Shown piece by piece: positions 32,514 through 42,109 of a stretch of DNA of 64,000 nucleotides. The stretch is from Thermocaproicibacter sp036260805. Its GTDB lineage: Bacteria; Bacillota; Clostridia; Oscillospirales; Acutalibacteraceae. The notes beneath the pieces were generated by a model. That model was given only the letters and a program-made list of their open reading frames with translations. It was not told where the DNA came from and made no database searches. The stretch covers positions 62,001 through 126,000 of the forward strand of contig DATALZ010000014.1 of assembly GCA_036260805.1 (NCBI GenBank). Direction: 5' to 3'. The translations under genes and the position numbers were made by a program. The stretch's first letter is position 1. Each line of letters begins with the position of its first letter.

Positions 32514-32984
32514 CTAGCCGCGGATTTTTGCTTTTCCGGTGGAACCGAATCCTCCGGTTCCACGCTCGGTTTCTCCAAGATCATCCGTTTCTGTCAAAAC
32601 GGTTTCGTAAACCGGCATAACAACAAGCTGCGCAAACCGCTCGCCGGGGGATAAAACATAGGGCTCGTCACTGGTGTTGCCAATGCCGACAATCAGCTCG
32701 CCGCGGTAGTCGCTGTCGATTACGCCGACGGCGTTCGTCAGAGAAATGCCGTGCTTCACGCCGAGTCCGCTGCGCCCGAAAATCAGCCCGACCGTATTTT
32801 GATCCGGCAGGGCAATGGCTACTCCGGTTGGAATCCTGTAAAGCCCGCGTGGCTCGATTGTGACGGGTTCGTCGATGCAGGCGTAAAGGTCAAGTCCGGC
32901 TGCTCCGTCGCTGCCGCGTGTCGGCAGTACCGCTTTTTCGCGTAACTTTTTAATTTTAACTTCTTTCTTCATGATGATATTCAT
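32514..32984 (-). CDS. dut: dUTP diphosphatase
   Basis: This 156-residue trimeric dUTPase hydrolyses dUTP to dUMP, keeping uracil out of DNA and supplying dTMP synthesis. Family motifs in order are GSDGAAGLDLYA (motif 1), GRSGLGVKHGI (motif 2), GVIDSDYRGEL (motif 3), PGERFAQLVV (motif 4) and the flexible C-terminal RGTGGFGSTG (motif 5). GGAG lies 8 nt before the ATG at 32984; a second in-frame ATG at 32972 is less likely. It lies downstream of the U32 peptidase gene with 50 nt between them. Confidence 0.95.
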   Translation of the reverse strand: MNIIMKKEVKIKKLREKAVLPTRGSDGAAGLDLYACIDEPVTIEPRGLYRIPTGVAIALPDQNTVGLIFGRSGLGVKHGISLTNAVGVIDSDYRGELIVGIGNTSDEPYVLSPGERFAQLVVMPVYETVLTETDDLGETERGTGGFGSTGKAKIRG

Positions 32985-33037
32985 TACAACACTCCGGTGA
33001 CACTCTTTTATAAAAATCTTTTCTTTATTTCTTCGTT

Positions 33038-35134
33038 TTAACGTCGGATATCCCCTTCAAAACCCCGGTAATAGAGTCCACGTGTGTAGGAACCTTCTTC
33101 GGCACAAACGCTTTTTCCCTGTACGGAAACAAAATAATCGTTCAGAATATTTTCAGCTTCCTGCTTACTTTCTGTGGAAAACCGAAGCGTCCCAAAGTCC
33201 TGATTATTCACTTCCGCGAGTCTGTCTGCAAGATACAGAGGAACCGAATTGAGCACTTCGCTGCATGCTCCATAGCATTGGATGGGGAACTGAATTCCCC
33301 GGCGGTCGGTCAGCACAGGTGACGTCTTGCAGTGCAGACAGCCCTGTTCGGAATTTGCCGCAGGACAGTTCCGGGTCAGCATCAGCGGCAGACGCCCGTA
33401 GATCAGCAGCCCGCGGGGCAATTCGCCCCCGATGTGCGCGGCTTGGGATAATTTCAGCTCGAACGACAGCTCGGCGTCTTTCAGGCCGAACTCCTTGTAC
33501 CATTCCAGGGCTTCGGTATTTGTTATATTGAGCGAGAACCCGCCGTGTACCTGAAGACCCACATCCAGCGCAAGCTGGGCGGAATCGAGGTTTCCGGCCC
33601 AAGCGTCGGTGATACCGGCAGACTTTGCAAGCTCCAGACGGCGGCGGACAGAATCTTCCATCCCGAACATACCGCGCGGGATTTCCACTGCGGCACGAAA
33701 GCCGTTGTTCAGCAGTTCCGCCAACTTGTGCGGATCGGTTGTGTAGGGTACATAGACCAATTCACAGGCTTTTGCGGCGTCTGGAAGATCAGTATTATAA
33801 AAACGCGCGCGAAGACGAAAATCCTTCGCTTTATGTTCTTTCGGTATTTCAGTTTGGCAGACCTCAAAAGGAATCTGCGGCCTTTCCGCACGGATTTTTT
33901 CCAGCTGTGCAAGTGCTTCGCGGCGCAGGTGGTTCAGCTCGGAGACAGGCACGGCAAGTCCCGGTTCAATTTTGCAATTCACGCTGCGAACGAAAAACGG
34001 CGTGCCGCCTGTTTTCCGTAGCTGTTCCTCACACCGTTCGGCGTCCGCGGCGCGGTGGATTGCGGGCTGCGGAACGGAACCGCATACCCGGACCGTATGT
34101 CCGGCGTCATCCGACGCAATGAGGAATATTGGTTTATTATATGGTATTTCAAGGGTAAAATCAATGGGAAAACGGGATGGTTCCGAAGAATATATTTCGC
34201 GCAGGGGCTTAAGAACATCTTCCGTAGCGCCAATAACATCTTCTTTGGAACGGATGCCGAACATTTCGCGGCCAAGCTTTCCGTCCGCGTATCCCTGCGT
34301 AAACCCCGAACGGGAAAAGACTGCTCGCAGGCTGTCCGTGAGATTTTGCGGAACGGGCTCGCCGTTTGCGGCAAGCCGGCAGGCGCGGGACGCCGCCGCA
34401 ACGTACTCCGGACGTTTGAGCCGGCCCTCAATTTTCAGGCTGACGGCGCCGGCCTGCTCCAGTTCGCCGATGCGGGAAATCAGTGAGAGGTCGTGCAGGC
34501 TCAGGTCGTGCCCGGTTCCCCCGGACGCGGAAAAGGGCAGCCGGCAAGGCTGAGCGCATAACCCGCGGTTGCCGCTGCGTGAACCGAGAACCGAACTGAA
34601 ATAGCATTGTCCGCTCACGGACATGCAGAGCGCGCCGTGTACGAATACTTCCAGTTCAATGGGGCATTCCTCATGAATTGCCGCCGTTTCCCGGATTGAA
34701 AGCTCGCGCGCCAGAACAACCCGGCGGAACCCTGCGGAATGCAGAGCCCGTGCTCCTGCCGCAGTGTGTACGCCTGTCTGCGTGGAAGCGTGCAGCCGAA
34801 GCTGGGGGGCGCAGCGGAACAGCTGTCGCGCAACCCCCATATCCTGAACAAGGATGGCGTCAACGGGCAGGGCGCATGCCTCCTGCACAAGATTCAGCGC
34901 TTCCGGCAGTTCGCTGTCGAGCATCAGAGTATTGACGGCGAGATAAACCTTCACGCCGCGCGCGTGGCAGTAATCCACCGCTTCTTTCAGTTCATCCATG
35001 CCGAAGTTTTTAGCCCCTGCGCGTGCGCTGAACCGGGAAGCGCCGAGGTATACGGCGTCTGCTCCGGCCCGCACTGCGGCCAGCAGACTTTCCGGCGAGC
35101 CCGCCGGAGCCAGAACTTCCGCTTTACTGTTCAT
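33038..35134 (-). CDS. U32-family peptidase-like protein (long form, DUF3656 type)
   Basis: This 698-residue protein begins with EVLAPAGSPESLLAAVRAGADAVYLG in the TIM-barrel domain. It carries the U32 signature LEVFVHGALCMSVSGQCYFS (about residues 165-184) with its Cys pair, and further Cys in RGLCAQPC. The later region with CPAANSEQGCLHCKTSP supplies more Cys. Several U32 proteins act in tRNA or rRNA hydroxylation (TrhP/RlhA) and not as proteases; the cysteines could hold a metal cluster. It overlaps the zapA stop by 11 nt. The ATG at 35134 is chosen, with a TTG five codons earlier as an alternative. Confidence 0.87.
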   Translation of the reverse strand: MNSKAEVLAPAGSPESLLAAVRAGADAVYLGASRFSARAGAKNFGMDELKEAVDYCHARGVKVYLAVNTLMLDSELPEALNLVQEACALPVDAILVQDMGVARQLFRCAPQLRLHASTQTGVHTAAGARALHSAGFRRVVLARELSIRETAAIHEECPIELEVFVHGALCMSVSGQCYFSSVLGSRSGNRGLCAQPCRLPFSASGGTGHDLSLHDLSLISRIGELEQAGAVSLKIEGRLKRPEYVAAASRACRLAANGEPVPQNLTDSLRAVFSRSGFTQGYADGKLGREMFGIRSKEDVIGATEDVLKPLREIYSSEPSRFPIDFTLEIPYNKPIFLIASDDAGHTVRVCGSVPQPAIHRAADAERCEEQLRKTGGTPFFVRSVNCKIEPGLAVPVSELNHLRREALAQLEKIRAERPQIPFEVCQTEIPKEHKAKDFRLRARFYNTDLPDAAKACELVYVPYTTDPHKLAELLNNGFRAAVEIPRGMFGMEDSVRRRLELAKSAGITDAWAGNLDSAQLALDVGLQVHGGFSLNITNTEALEWYKEFGLKDAELSFELKLSQAAHIGGELPRGLLIYGRLPLMLTRNCPAANSEQGCLHCKTSPVLTDRRGIQFPIQCYGACSEVLNSVPLYLADRLAEVNNQDFGTLRFSTESKQEAENILNDYFVSVQGKSVCAEEGSYTRGLYYRGFEGDIRR

Positions 35135-35633
35135 TGGTTTTCTTTTCAAAAAAGCTCATGAAGCTTTCCTGGTCTGCCTGTGCTTCGGACTTTACCCTTG
35201 AAAAGTCTCCCGTCTGGCGCTGCGGGGATGCACCCGGGGCTGCAGGCGGGTTCTGCTCGTCCGAATTGTTGTCCGAAAGTTCTCCGGCGGCGGCAAGCCG
35301 CGCCCGGAGCGTCTGGTTTTCCCGCTTCATGCGTTCCAGTTCGCGGCGGGATTCTTCCGAGTCCATACGCGCATGAGAGGAATCTTCCAGATAATTTTTG
35401 ATCTGTGCACGCAGATTATCTGCAGAGGATGCAGCTTTATGCGAATCGTCGCAGTAGCTTAAAGCAGTGTAAATTGCCGCCAATGTGACGGAAACACGTT
35501 CGTTTTTCGCCATAATGTCGTCGATTGCCTTCTGCACCTCGTCACCGATAGAACGAATGTAGTTTTCACTGTCATCCGAACAAAGCGCACATTCGCAGCC
35601 GCAGATGTTCAGCCTGATTCTGTTTTTGGCCAT
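35124..35633 (-). CDS. zapA: Cell division protein ZapA with extended C-terminus
   Basis: This 169-residue protein has an N-terminal ZapA domain (about residues 1-95; NRIRLNICGCECALCSDDSE, then IYTALSYCDDSHKA), which binds FtsZ and bundles its filaments. A coiled-coil stretch (about 90-125, rich in Glu/Arg/Leu) and a disordered tail follow, so it is longer than the classical 85-100-residue ZapA. The ATG at 35633 has AAAGGAT upstream. It overlaps the U32 gene, and the same pairing occurs in other Firmicutes. Confidence 0.85.
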   Translation of the reverse strand: MAKNRIRLNICGCECALCSDDSENYIRSIGDEVQKAIDDIMAKNERVSVTLAAIYTALSYCDDSHKAASSADNLRAQIKNYLEDSSHARMDSEESRRELERMKRENQTLRARLAAAGELSDNNSDEQNPPAAPGASPQRQTGDFSRVKSEAQADQESFMSFFEKKTNEQ

Positions 35634-36011
35634 AGTTTCATATCCTTTCTTCGGCCGACGTATCATGTGTTATTTGTGTTTTTCTGATTGTATTTGGAAA
35701 ATTGTATTTTCAATCTTATGTAAAGTCTGGTTTCACTGACTTAATATATAGCATATTATAATCTATTTTGCTATAATATGAAAGAGATTTTCGTCACTTT
35801 TTGCTGACGGTAACCCCCTCAGCGGAGCAATTTATTTCTTGTGCTGCGGGCAAAAATGATACTTAAGGCGAAATTGTACAGATTGCACAAAACAAAGTAC
35901 AATTTCTCTCGCAGCAAAACATAATTTACATTTAGAAGAATAGCTGAAATTTTCGCGGTATTGCTGAATATTATATGAAACAGGACGGTTATTTTCCAAA
36001 TCTTATTAATC
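35634..36011. other. Non-coding divergent region between zapA and glgP
   Basis: No convincing gene is present; a 75-codon minus frame in the region is low-complexity and lacks a ribosome site. The DNA is AT-rich. TATAAT-like elements near 35756-35778 could start the zapA operon. A nested inverted repeat is present: GCTGCG / CGCAGC (35843-35915) around GAAATTGTAC / GTACAATTTC (35870-35906). It may be a regulatory RNA structure or a protein site. Confidence 0.4.
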
Positions 36012-36040
36012 TTGAAAAAAGCTAAAAATTGGTGTATAAT
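36012..36040 (+). promoter_or_regulatory. Strong sigma-A promoter of glgP
   Basis: TTGAAA and a perfect TATAAT are separated by 17 nt, about 80 nt upstream of the glgP start. Confidence 0.8.
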
Positions 36041-36120
36041 ACACATAACTTATGAAAAATACAGATTTTTACAGGCCGATTCCCGCTTTTTGCGGATTAT
36101 GACTTGTTTGGAGGACCACT

Positions 36121-38577
36121 ATGGACGAAAAACAGACGGTGGAAAAAATTCAGGATACCATTCAGGATAATCTGGAGCATGTCTTTGGTGTTACGCTTGC
36201 CAATGCAAACAATGAGCAGTGCTACAAGGCTACGGCGCTCGCGGTACGGGACATTCTGGAGCAGTCCCACCATGCCTTTTCGGAAAAAGCCCAGAAAACG
36301 GGAACAAAACAGATTTACTACCTCTGCATGGAGTTCCTGCTGGGCCGGTCTTTAAAAAACAGCCTGTATAATCTGGGACTCGAAAGCGAATTCCGTAAGG
36401 CTTTGGCTGGCATGGACTTAAAACTGGACGCGCTTTACGAAGAAGAGCCGGATGCAGGCCTCGGCAATGGTGGCCTGGGGCGCCTTGCCGCCTGCTATAT
36501 GGATTCACTGGCAACGCTGGGCTACCCTGCGACGGGCTATTCCCTGCGGTACGAGTATGGAATCTTCCGGCAGAAACTGGTGGACGGCTGGCAGACCGAG
36601 CTCCCAGACTTTTGGCTTCCGGGCGGCAAAATCTGGCTGAGGGGCGAACCGGAAAAGAGCGTGGAAGTGCACTTCAACGGCCGCATTGAAGACTATTGGA
36701 ACAACCAGTATCATGTGGTGAACCACAAGGATTACAACAAGGTGATCGCGGTACCGTACGACATGTACATAGCCGGTTACGGCGGGAAAGGCGTCAGCCG
36801 CCTGCGCCTGTGGTCTGCAACCAGTGCAGAATTCGACATGGACCTGTTCAACGGAGGCAACTATATGCGCGCCATGGAACAGAAAGCTATGGCCGAGGTC
36901 ATTACAAAAGTTCTGTATCCGGACGACAACCACCTCGAGGGCAAGAGCCTGCGCCTTTCGCAGCAGTATTTTCTGGTATCCGCTACCATTCAGGATATTA
37001 TACGCCACCATCTGTTCTCACACAGTACGCTGGACAGCATGCCCGACCTTGTTGCCATCCACCTGAACGACACGCATCCGGTGCTCGCGATTCCGGAAAT
37101 GATGCGCATAATGCTGGATGAATGCGGCTACGGCTGGGACGCTGCGTGGGAGATCGTTCAGAGCGTGTTTGGCTATACCAACCACACCGTTATGGCGGAA
37201 GCTCTGGAATGCTGGGGAATCGACCTGTTCAAATCGCGTTTGCCGCGCATTTACCAGATTGTTGAGGAAATCAACCGCCGCTTCTGCGAGAGCATGCATA
37301 ACAAGGGCATTGACGGCTATAAAGTTGGCCGCATGGCTCCGTGGAACGACGGATATGTGAAAATGGCAAACCTCGCCGTGGTAGGCAGCCACAGCGTGAA
37401 CGGCGTTTCCAGACTGCACAGCGACATTCTGAAAGACCGCGTATTCAATGATTTTTACACCGAAATGCCGGAGAAGTTTACAAACGTAACCAACGGAATT
37501 GCGCACCGACGCTGGCTTTGCCAGGCAAACCCGGGGCTGACCAGTATGATCACCGAGCTCATCGGCGACGGCTTTGTTCGCGAAGCCTCTCAGCTTGAGA
37601 AGCTGATGAAGTACAAGGATGACCCGGACGTTCTGGAAAAGATGGCGAAAATTAAACGCCAAAACAAGGTGCGTCTTGCGGAATATGTGAAAAAGGCAAA
37701 CGATATTGAAATTGACCCGGACTCCATTTTTGATGTTCAGGTCAAGCGCCTGCACGAATATAAGCGCCAGCATCTGAATGCGCTGCAGATTCTGGTAGAT
37801 TACCAGCGGCTGCGTGAGAACCCGAACATGGATTTTGCACCGCGCACTTATATCTTCGGTGCAAAAGCTGCGCCGGGCTACTATGTTGCAAAGCAGATCA
37901 TCCGCTTTATTGTTGACCTTGGCAAGACGATTAACAATGACCCGCGCGTCAACAAGAAAATGCGTGTGGTATATCTGGAAGACTATCGCGTAACGCTTGC
38001 GGAGCTCCTCATTCCCGCTGCGGATATCAGTGAACAGATTTCGCTAGCAGGTACGGAAGCTTCCGGTACCAGCAACATGAAGCTGATGATTAACGGCGCG
38101 GTTACGCTCGGTACGCTGGACGGCGCGAATGTGGAAATCCATGAAGCCGTCGGCGACGAAAACATGATTCTGTTCGGGATGACCGCCACGCAGGTTTCGG
38201 AACTGAAAAACAACGGTTACCGGCCGCGGAACTTCGCCGACAACAACCCGGCCATCGGGAAGGCAGTCCGCGAAATGAACAACGGATTTAACGGCGTCAG
38301 TTTCCACGATATTGCGGATTCTCTGCTGAACAGCGATCCGTATATGGTTCTGGCCGATTTTGCATCCTACGAAAAAGCAAGGGAAAAATCCGCAAGGCTG
38401 TATTCCGACCCGATCGCATGGCAGCATATGTGCCTTGTGAATGTGGCTCAGGCCGGGCGTTTTGCCGCAGATCGCGCAATCCGCGAATATGCGGAAAACA
38501 TCTGGAACGCAAAGTCGGTTTTTGAAAAGAACGAGAGCACAAAAGCATCTTTGCAGCATAAATCCGGCAGGGTGTAA
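36121..38577 (+). CDS. glgP: Glycogen/maltodextrin phosphorylase
   Basis: This 818-residue PLP-dependent enzyme releases glucose 1-phosphate from alpha-1,4-glucans. The N-terminal block DAGLGNGGLGRLAACYMDSLA and the C-terminal PLP-binding block EASGTSNMKLMINGAVTLGT, with the Schiff-base Lys in SNMK, are diagnostic. The length equals the family norm. GGAGGACC precedes the ATG. A GH13 glucanase gene follows after 27 nt in the same direction, so the two form a glucan-use operon under the promoter at 36012. Allosteric sites of the muscle enzyme are not expected. Confidence 0.96.
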   Translation: MDEKQTVEKIQDTIQDNLEHVFGVTLANANNEQCYKATALAVRDILEQSHHAFSEKAQKTGTKQIYYLCMEFLLGRSLKNSLYNLGLESEFRKALAGMDLKLDALYEEEPDAGLGNGGLGRLAACYMDSLATLGYPATGYSLRYEYGIFRQKLVDGWQTELPDFWLPGGKIWLRGEPEKSVEVHFNGRIEDYWNNQYHVVNHKDYNKVIAVPYDMYIAGYGGKGVSRLRLWSATSAEFDMDLFNGGNYMRAMEQKAMAEVITKVLYPDDNHLEGKSLRLSQQYFLVSATIQDIIRHHLFSHSTLDSMPDLVAIHLNDTHPVLAIPEMMRIMLDECGYGWDAAWEIVQSVFGYTNHTVMAEALECWGIDLFKSRLPRIYQIVEEINRRFCESMHNKGIDGYKVGRMAPWNDGYVKMANLAVVGSHSVNGVSRLHSDILKDRVFNDFYTEMPEKFTNVTNGIAHRRWLCQANPGLTSMITELIGDGFVREASQLEKLMKYKDDPDVLEKMAKIKRQNKVRLAEYVKKANDIEIDPDSIFDVQVKRLHEYKRQHLNALQILVDYQRLRENPNMDFAPRTYIFGAKAAPGYYVAKQIIRFIVDLGKTINNDPRVNKKMRVVYLEDYRVTLAELLIPAADISEQISLAGTEASGTSNMKLMINGAVTLGTLDGANVEIHEAVGDENMILFGMTATQVSELKNNGYRPRNFADNNPAIGKAVREMNNGFNGVSFHDIADSLLNSDPYMVLADFASYEKAREKSARLYSDPIAWQHMCLVNVAQAGRFAADRAIREYAENIWNAKSVFEKNESTKASLQHKSGRV

Positions 38578-38604
38578 CATAAGATTTGTCCGGAGGCGTT
38601 CACC

Positions 38605-40503
38605 ATGTTTAATTCACGCAATCCCGCCTGCCGCTGCCCAACCGGAGCGGTTCCGGATGGAACCGCGGTGCATTTTAAAATTGTTTTGCCCCGCGATCTG
38701 CGCTGTTCTGCCGCCCGGCTTGTTGTAACCGACGACGAAACCGGCGGACAGCAGACGCTGGGCATGTTCTGGTGCGGAATGAACGGCGACCAGCATGAGT
38801 TCTGGGAGTGCCATTTCACGCCGCAGAAACCGGGTCTGTATTTTTACCGGTTCTTCGTTGATACCTGGCGCGGTACGCTTGGAATTACGCGCGGCTGGGG
38901 CAGCGAGGGGGCTCTGCGGGGAGACGGCGCGCAGTGGCAGCTTACGGTTTACGACCGGAATTCCACAGTGCCGGATTGGCTCTGCGGCGGCGTAATCTAT
39001 CAGATTTTCCCCGACCGTTTCTTTCGTTCTTCGCAGGAGAAAGGAGCCGTTCCCACCGACCGCAAAATCCATGAAAACTGGGGCGAACAGCCGGACTGGG
39101 CGCCGAACGAGCAGGGCAAAGTCACCAACAGCGATTATTTCGGCGGCGACCTGCGGGGAGTTGAAGAGAAGCTCGACTATATCAGATCGCTCGGCGTAAC
39201 CTGCATTTACCTGAACCCAATTTTCGAGGCACACTCCAACCACCGCTATAATACGGCGGATTACCGGAAAATCGACCCGCTTCTCGGTACCGAAGAGGAT
39301 TTCCGGCATTTGTGCAAAGCCGCGGAAAAGCTGGGAATCCGCATCCTGCTGGACGGCGTATTCAATCATACGGGAAGCGACAGCGTCTATTTTAACCGGG
39401 AGGGCCGGTATCCGTCGCCGGGTGCGTATCAGTCAAAGGAATCCCCCTACTATCCGTGGTATCATTTCCGGAATTGGCCGGACGATTACGAATGTTGGTG
39501 GAATTTTAATACCCTGCCGAATGTAAACGAGGGAAACCCGGATTTCGAGCAGTTTATCAACGGGTCGGACGGTGTGATCCGCAAATGGCTTAGGGCAGGT
39601 GCTTCCGGCTGGCGGCTGGACGTTGCCGATGAGCTGCCGGATGCTTTTCTGGAAAGCCTGCGTTCTGCCGCGAAGGCGGAGAAAGAGGACGCGGTTGTCA
39701 TCGGCGAAGTGTGGGAGGACGCGTCCAACAAAACAGCGTACGGAAAGCGGCGGAAATATCTGCTTGGCAATCAGCTGGACGGCGTAATGAATTACCCGTT
39801 CCGGGATGCAGTTCTCGGCTATCTGACCGGGGCGAATCCGTCGGACATGATGGAAAGGATTCTGTCGATTCTGGAAAACTATCCTATGCCGGTCATCCGG
39901 TGCCTGATGAACAATATCGGCACGCATGACACCGAGCGGGCTCTGACAGTAATTGCCGGAGAACCCCTGCGGGGGCACGGACGCCGCTGGCAGAGCATGA
40001 CGCGTCTTTCGAAGGAACGGCGCGAGCGTGGGATTGCTCTGATGAAGCTTGCTTCGATGATGCAGTTTACCCTTCCGGGCGTACCGTGCATTTATTATGG
40101 CGATGAAGTCGGGACGGAAGGCTACCGCGACCCGTTCAACCGCACATGCTATCCCTGGGGCAACGAGGATGCAGGTCTCTTGGATTGGTATAAAAGGCTT
40201 GGCAGGATGCGCGCGGACTGCCTCTGCCTGCGCGAAGGGGAACTGATTCCTTATTCGGCGGACGGTGACGGAATCGCCTATGTCCGTAAGGATGGGGACG
40301 AATCTCTGCTGTGCGCCTTCAACCGCGGAGATGCGCCGCTGACGATAAAACTTTCGGGCGAATGGCAGGGAGCAAAAGCCCTGTTCGGTTCGCCGCCGGA
40401 TGCGGAGAACTGCCTTGTCCTTTCGCCGCTGAGCTGCAGTGTGGTGCTGCAGCGGGCTGCGCCTGCGCCCATAGAATCTGCCGAAGACACAAATATTGAA
40501 TAA
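38605..40503 (+). CDS. GH13 alpha-glucan hydrolase (neopullulanase/cyclomaltodextrinase-like)
   Basis: This 632-residue protein has an N-terminal beta-sandwich (about residues 1-120) followed by an alpha-amylase barrel. Barrel motifs in order are DGVFNHTG (region I), GWRLDVADELPD with the nucleophile Asp (region II), VVIGEVWED with the acid Glu (region III), and NIGTHDTERAL with the transition-state Asp (region IV). No signal peptide is seen, so it acts in the cytoplasm on imported maltodextrins or on glycogen branches. GGAGGCG precedes the start. It is paired with glgP and ends at a strong hairpin. Confidence 0.9.
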   Translation: MFNSRNPACRCPTGAVPDGTAVHFKIVLPRDLRCSAARLVVTDDETGGQQTLGMFWCGMNGDQHEFWECHFTPQKPGLYFYRFFVDTWRGTLGITRGWGSEGALRGDGAQWQLTVYDRNSTVPDWLCGGVIYQIFPDRFFRSSQEKGAVPTDRKIHENWGEQPDWAPNEQGKVTNSDYFGGDLRGVEEKLDYIRSLGVTCIYLNPIFEAHSNHRYNTADYRKIDPLLGTEEDFRHLCKAAEKLGIRILLDGVFNHTGSDSVYFNREGRYPSPGAYQSKESPYYPWYHFRNWPDDYECWWNFNTLPNVNEGNPDFEQFINGSDGVIRKWLRAGASGWRLDVADELPDAFLESLRSAAKAEKEDAVVIGEVWEDASNKTAYGKRRKYLLGNQLDGVMNYPFRDAVLGYLTGANPSDMMERILSILENYPMPVIRCLMNNIGTHDTERALTVIAGEPLRGHGRRWQSMTRLSKERRERGIALMKLASMMQFTLPGVPCIYYGDEVGTEGYRDPFNRTCYPWGNEDAGLLDWYKRLGRMRADCLCLREGELIPYSADGDGIAYVRKDGDESLLCAFNRGDAPLTIKLSGEWQGAKALFGSPPDAENCLVLSPLSCSVVLQRAAPAPIESAEDTNIE

Positions 40504-40504
40504 A

Positions 40505-40544
40505 ATATCCCCGGTATGCGCTCTGTTACGCATACCGGGGATAT
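40505..40544. terminator. Terminator hairpin, copy 1
   Basis: The perfect 16-bp stem ATATCCCCGGTATGCG / CGCATACCGGGGATAT with loop CTCTGTTA starts right after the GH13 stop codon. Nearly the same hairpin recurs at 41515-41552 on the other side of the next gene. Confidence 0.75.
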
Positions 40545-40557
40545 TTGGGTTACTGGT

Positions 40558-41445
40558 CTATTTGATATCGACCCAAGTAAAGACAATCGTTTTTGTAGGG
40601 GTGTTTGTTTTTGCGATAATATTCTGACTGGCTTTATCGTCAACCGTCAAAGAGACGCTGCCCGTATACTCACACTTTGTAACAATATAAATACTTGAGT
40701 TTTCATAAAGAACAACATAGTGGTTTTTGTCTGTGTCTATGACCTTATACGTTCTTACATTATTAGAACTTGAGTAGCCGATCACATATATGAAAGCCGT
40801 GTATAAAGCGAACATCGCAATGACTATACCCAAAAAGATGGCGATTAACTTTTGGGGATTCTTCACTTGAATAGAGGCGGAATTTTCATTGCTTTTAGAG
40901 ATTTTATTCTTTTGTGATTTGAGTTTTTTAACAATACCCACCAATATACCAGGTAAAAAAATCATAAAAGAAAGCAATAAACTTATTTCAAAAAAACGGA
41001 ATACGAAAAATATGATATTATTTCTGTCGAATCCGGCCAGAATGCTCCGGAAATGCCAAACCTGATAGACGGTGCCTAAAACACTGAAAATCAATACTAT
41101 TCCGGCGCAGTTTATAATTTTTCGCAGAAGCTTTTTATTACCGGTTATATTGTAATAGGGAATCCAGTTAGCCACGAGAAAAATTATGCCGAAACTCAGG
41201 TATAAGAAAAAGCTGTAAAACGAATTTTCATCATCCGTATTGATGTAGCAGTGGCTAATGCCCAGAGAATCAAATTTACCACAATTATAGGCGTATATTA
41301 AAAATTTAAAAGCAGTCGATATCATTGCAAATGCAATTGTTGTAGCTAATGTGACAAAACCGACATTTTTGCTAACATACTCCAGAGCCGAATTTATGCT
41401 ACTTTTCAGGCTGTTCGAGGAATTCCCGCAGTGCTCTTCATTCAT
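40558..41445 (-). CDS. Membrane protein of unknown function, AT-rich
   Basis: This 295-residue protein has about five membrane helices (around residues 30-50, 75-95, 110-130, 145-170 and 200-220) and a C-terminal domain of about 75 residues rich in beta strands, outside or inside the membrane. I do not recognise the family. Its codons are clearly more AT-rich than those of glgP or glyS nearby, and the gene sits between two copies of one hairpin, which suggests acquisition by insertion. The ATG at 41445 has AAAAGGGG 8 nt upstream. Confidence 0.6.
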   Translation of the reverse strand: MNEEHCGNSSNSLKSSINSALEYVSKNVGFVTLATTIAFAMISTAFKFLIYAYNCGKFDSLGISHCYINTDDENSFYSFFLYLSFGIIFLVANWIPYYNITGNKKLLRKIINCAGIVLIFSVLGTVYQVWHFRSILAGFDRNNIIFFVFRFFEISLLLSFMIFLPGILVGIVKKLKSQKNKISKSNENSASIQVKNPQKLIAIFLGIVIAMFALYTAFIYVIGYSSSNNVRTYKVIDTDKNHYVVLYENSSIYIVTKCEYTGSVSLTVDDKASQNIIAKTNTPTKTIVFTWVDIK

Positions 41446-41514
41446 TATTCCCATCCCCTTTTCTGCTCAAATTATATCATATAAGAATCATAATGCAATA
41501 TTCTTTTATAAAAA

Positions 41515-41552
41515 TATCCCCGGTGTGCGTTCTGTTACGCATACCGGGGATA
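41515..41552. terminator. Terminator hairpin, copy 2
   Basis: TATCCCCGGTGTGCG / CGCATACCGGGGATA with loop TTCTGTTA has one G-T wobble, followed by T-rich DNA on the plus strand and A-rich DNA on its left. It can end the minus-strand Ser-rich gene. It differs from copy 1 at only a few bases. Confidence 0.7.
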
Positions 41553-41570
41553 GTATTTTTCCACTGAATT

Positions 41571-42026
41571 TTATACGAGCAAGTCCAGACCGGACGATGA
41601 GGAATCCTGTAGATAACTTTCATAATTATTTAAGGTGCAGCTGTTCGGTTGACTTGGTGTGAGGACGGATTCCGCATAAGCGCGGATTGCGTCAGTATTT
41701 ACATTAATAATGTTCAGCAGACTGCTTGAGTCGGTATTTCCGGAAAGCAATTCGCTGATGCTGCTGTTCTCGCCATTGCTGATCGTACCGGTGCAGCTTA
41801 ACTGGCTTGCCTGAAGAAGATTTTCCGAGTAGCTCTCGATATTTGCGATTGAACTGAAGGCCACTGATTTTTCGGAATTCAAAGCGTCGTTTGCGCCACT
41901 GATGTCGGAGAGATCGAAATACTGTTTTGAAACAGAAGACGAATCTGTGGAATACTGGCTGACGGTGCCATTACTGCTTAACGAGTACATTCCATAGTCC
42001 AATGATGCCATATCTGCAGCTGTCAT
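41571..42026 (-). CDS. Ser/Asn-rich protein of unknown function
   Basis: This 151-residue acidic protein is very rich in Ser, Asn, Thr and Leu, with no signal peptide, no membrane helix and very few Lys or Arg. It has one or two Cys in its second half (SQLSCTGTISNG, PNSCTLNNYE). The composition resembles secreted or surface-adhesion proteins, or a substrate of a special export system. No known domain is recognised. The start has GAAGGG upstream at a long distance. It lies alone between hairpin copy 2 and the FMN-binding protein gene. Confidence 0.55.
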   Translation of the reverse strand: MTAADMASLDYGMYSLSSNGTVSQYSTDSSSVSKQYFDLSDISGANDALNSEKSVAFSSIANIESYSENLLQASQLSCTGTISNGENSSISELLSGNTDSSSLLNIINVNTDAIRAYAESVLTPSQPNSCTLNNYESYLQDSSSSGLDLLV

Positions 42027-42109
42027 GCTTCCAGTTCCCTTCTTTCAAAGGGTAATATCGGCACCCCTGTTGGAAGTTTTAGAGAAAAAGGAGTTTTCTA
42101 ATGAAGTTC

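Noticed and set aside
35819..36046. 75-codon minus-strand frame between zapA and glgP
   Set aside because: It has low-complexity AT-rich codons and no ribosome site, and it overlaps the glgP promoter.
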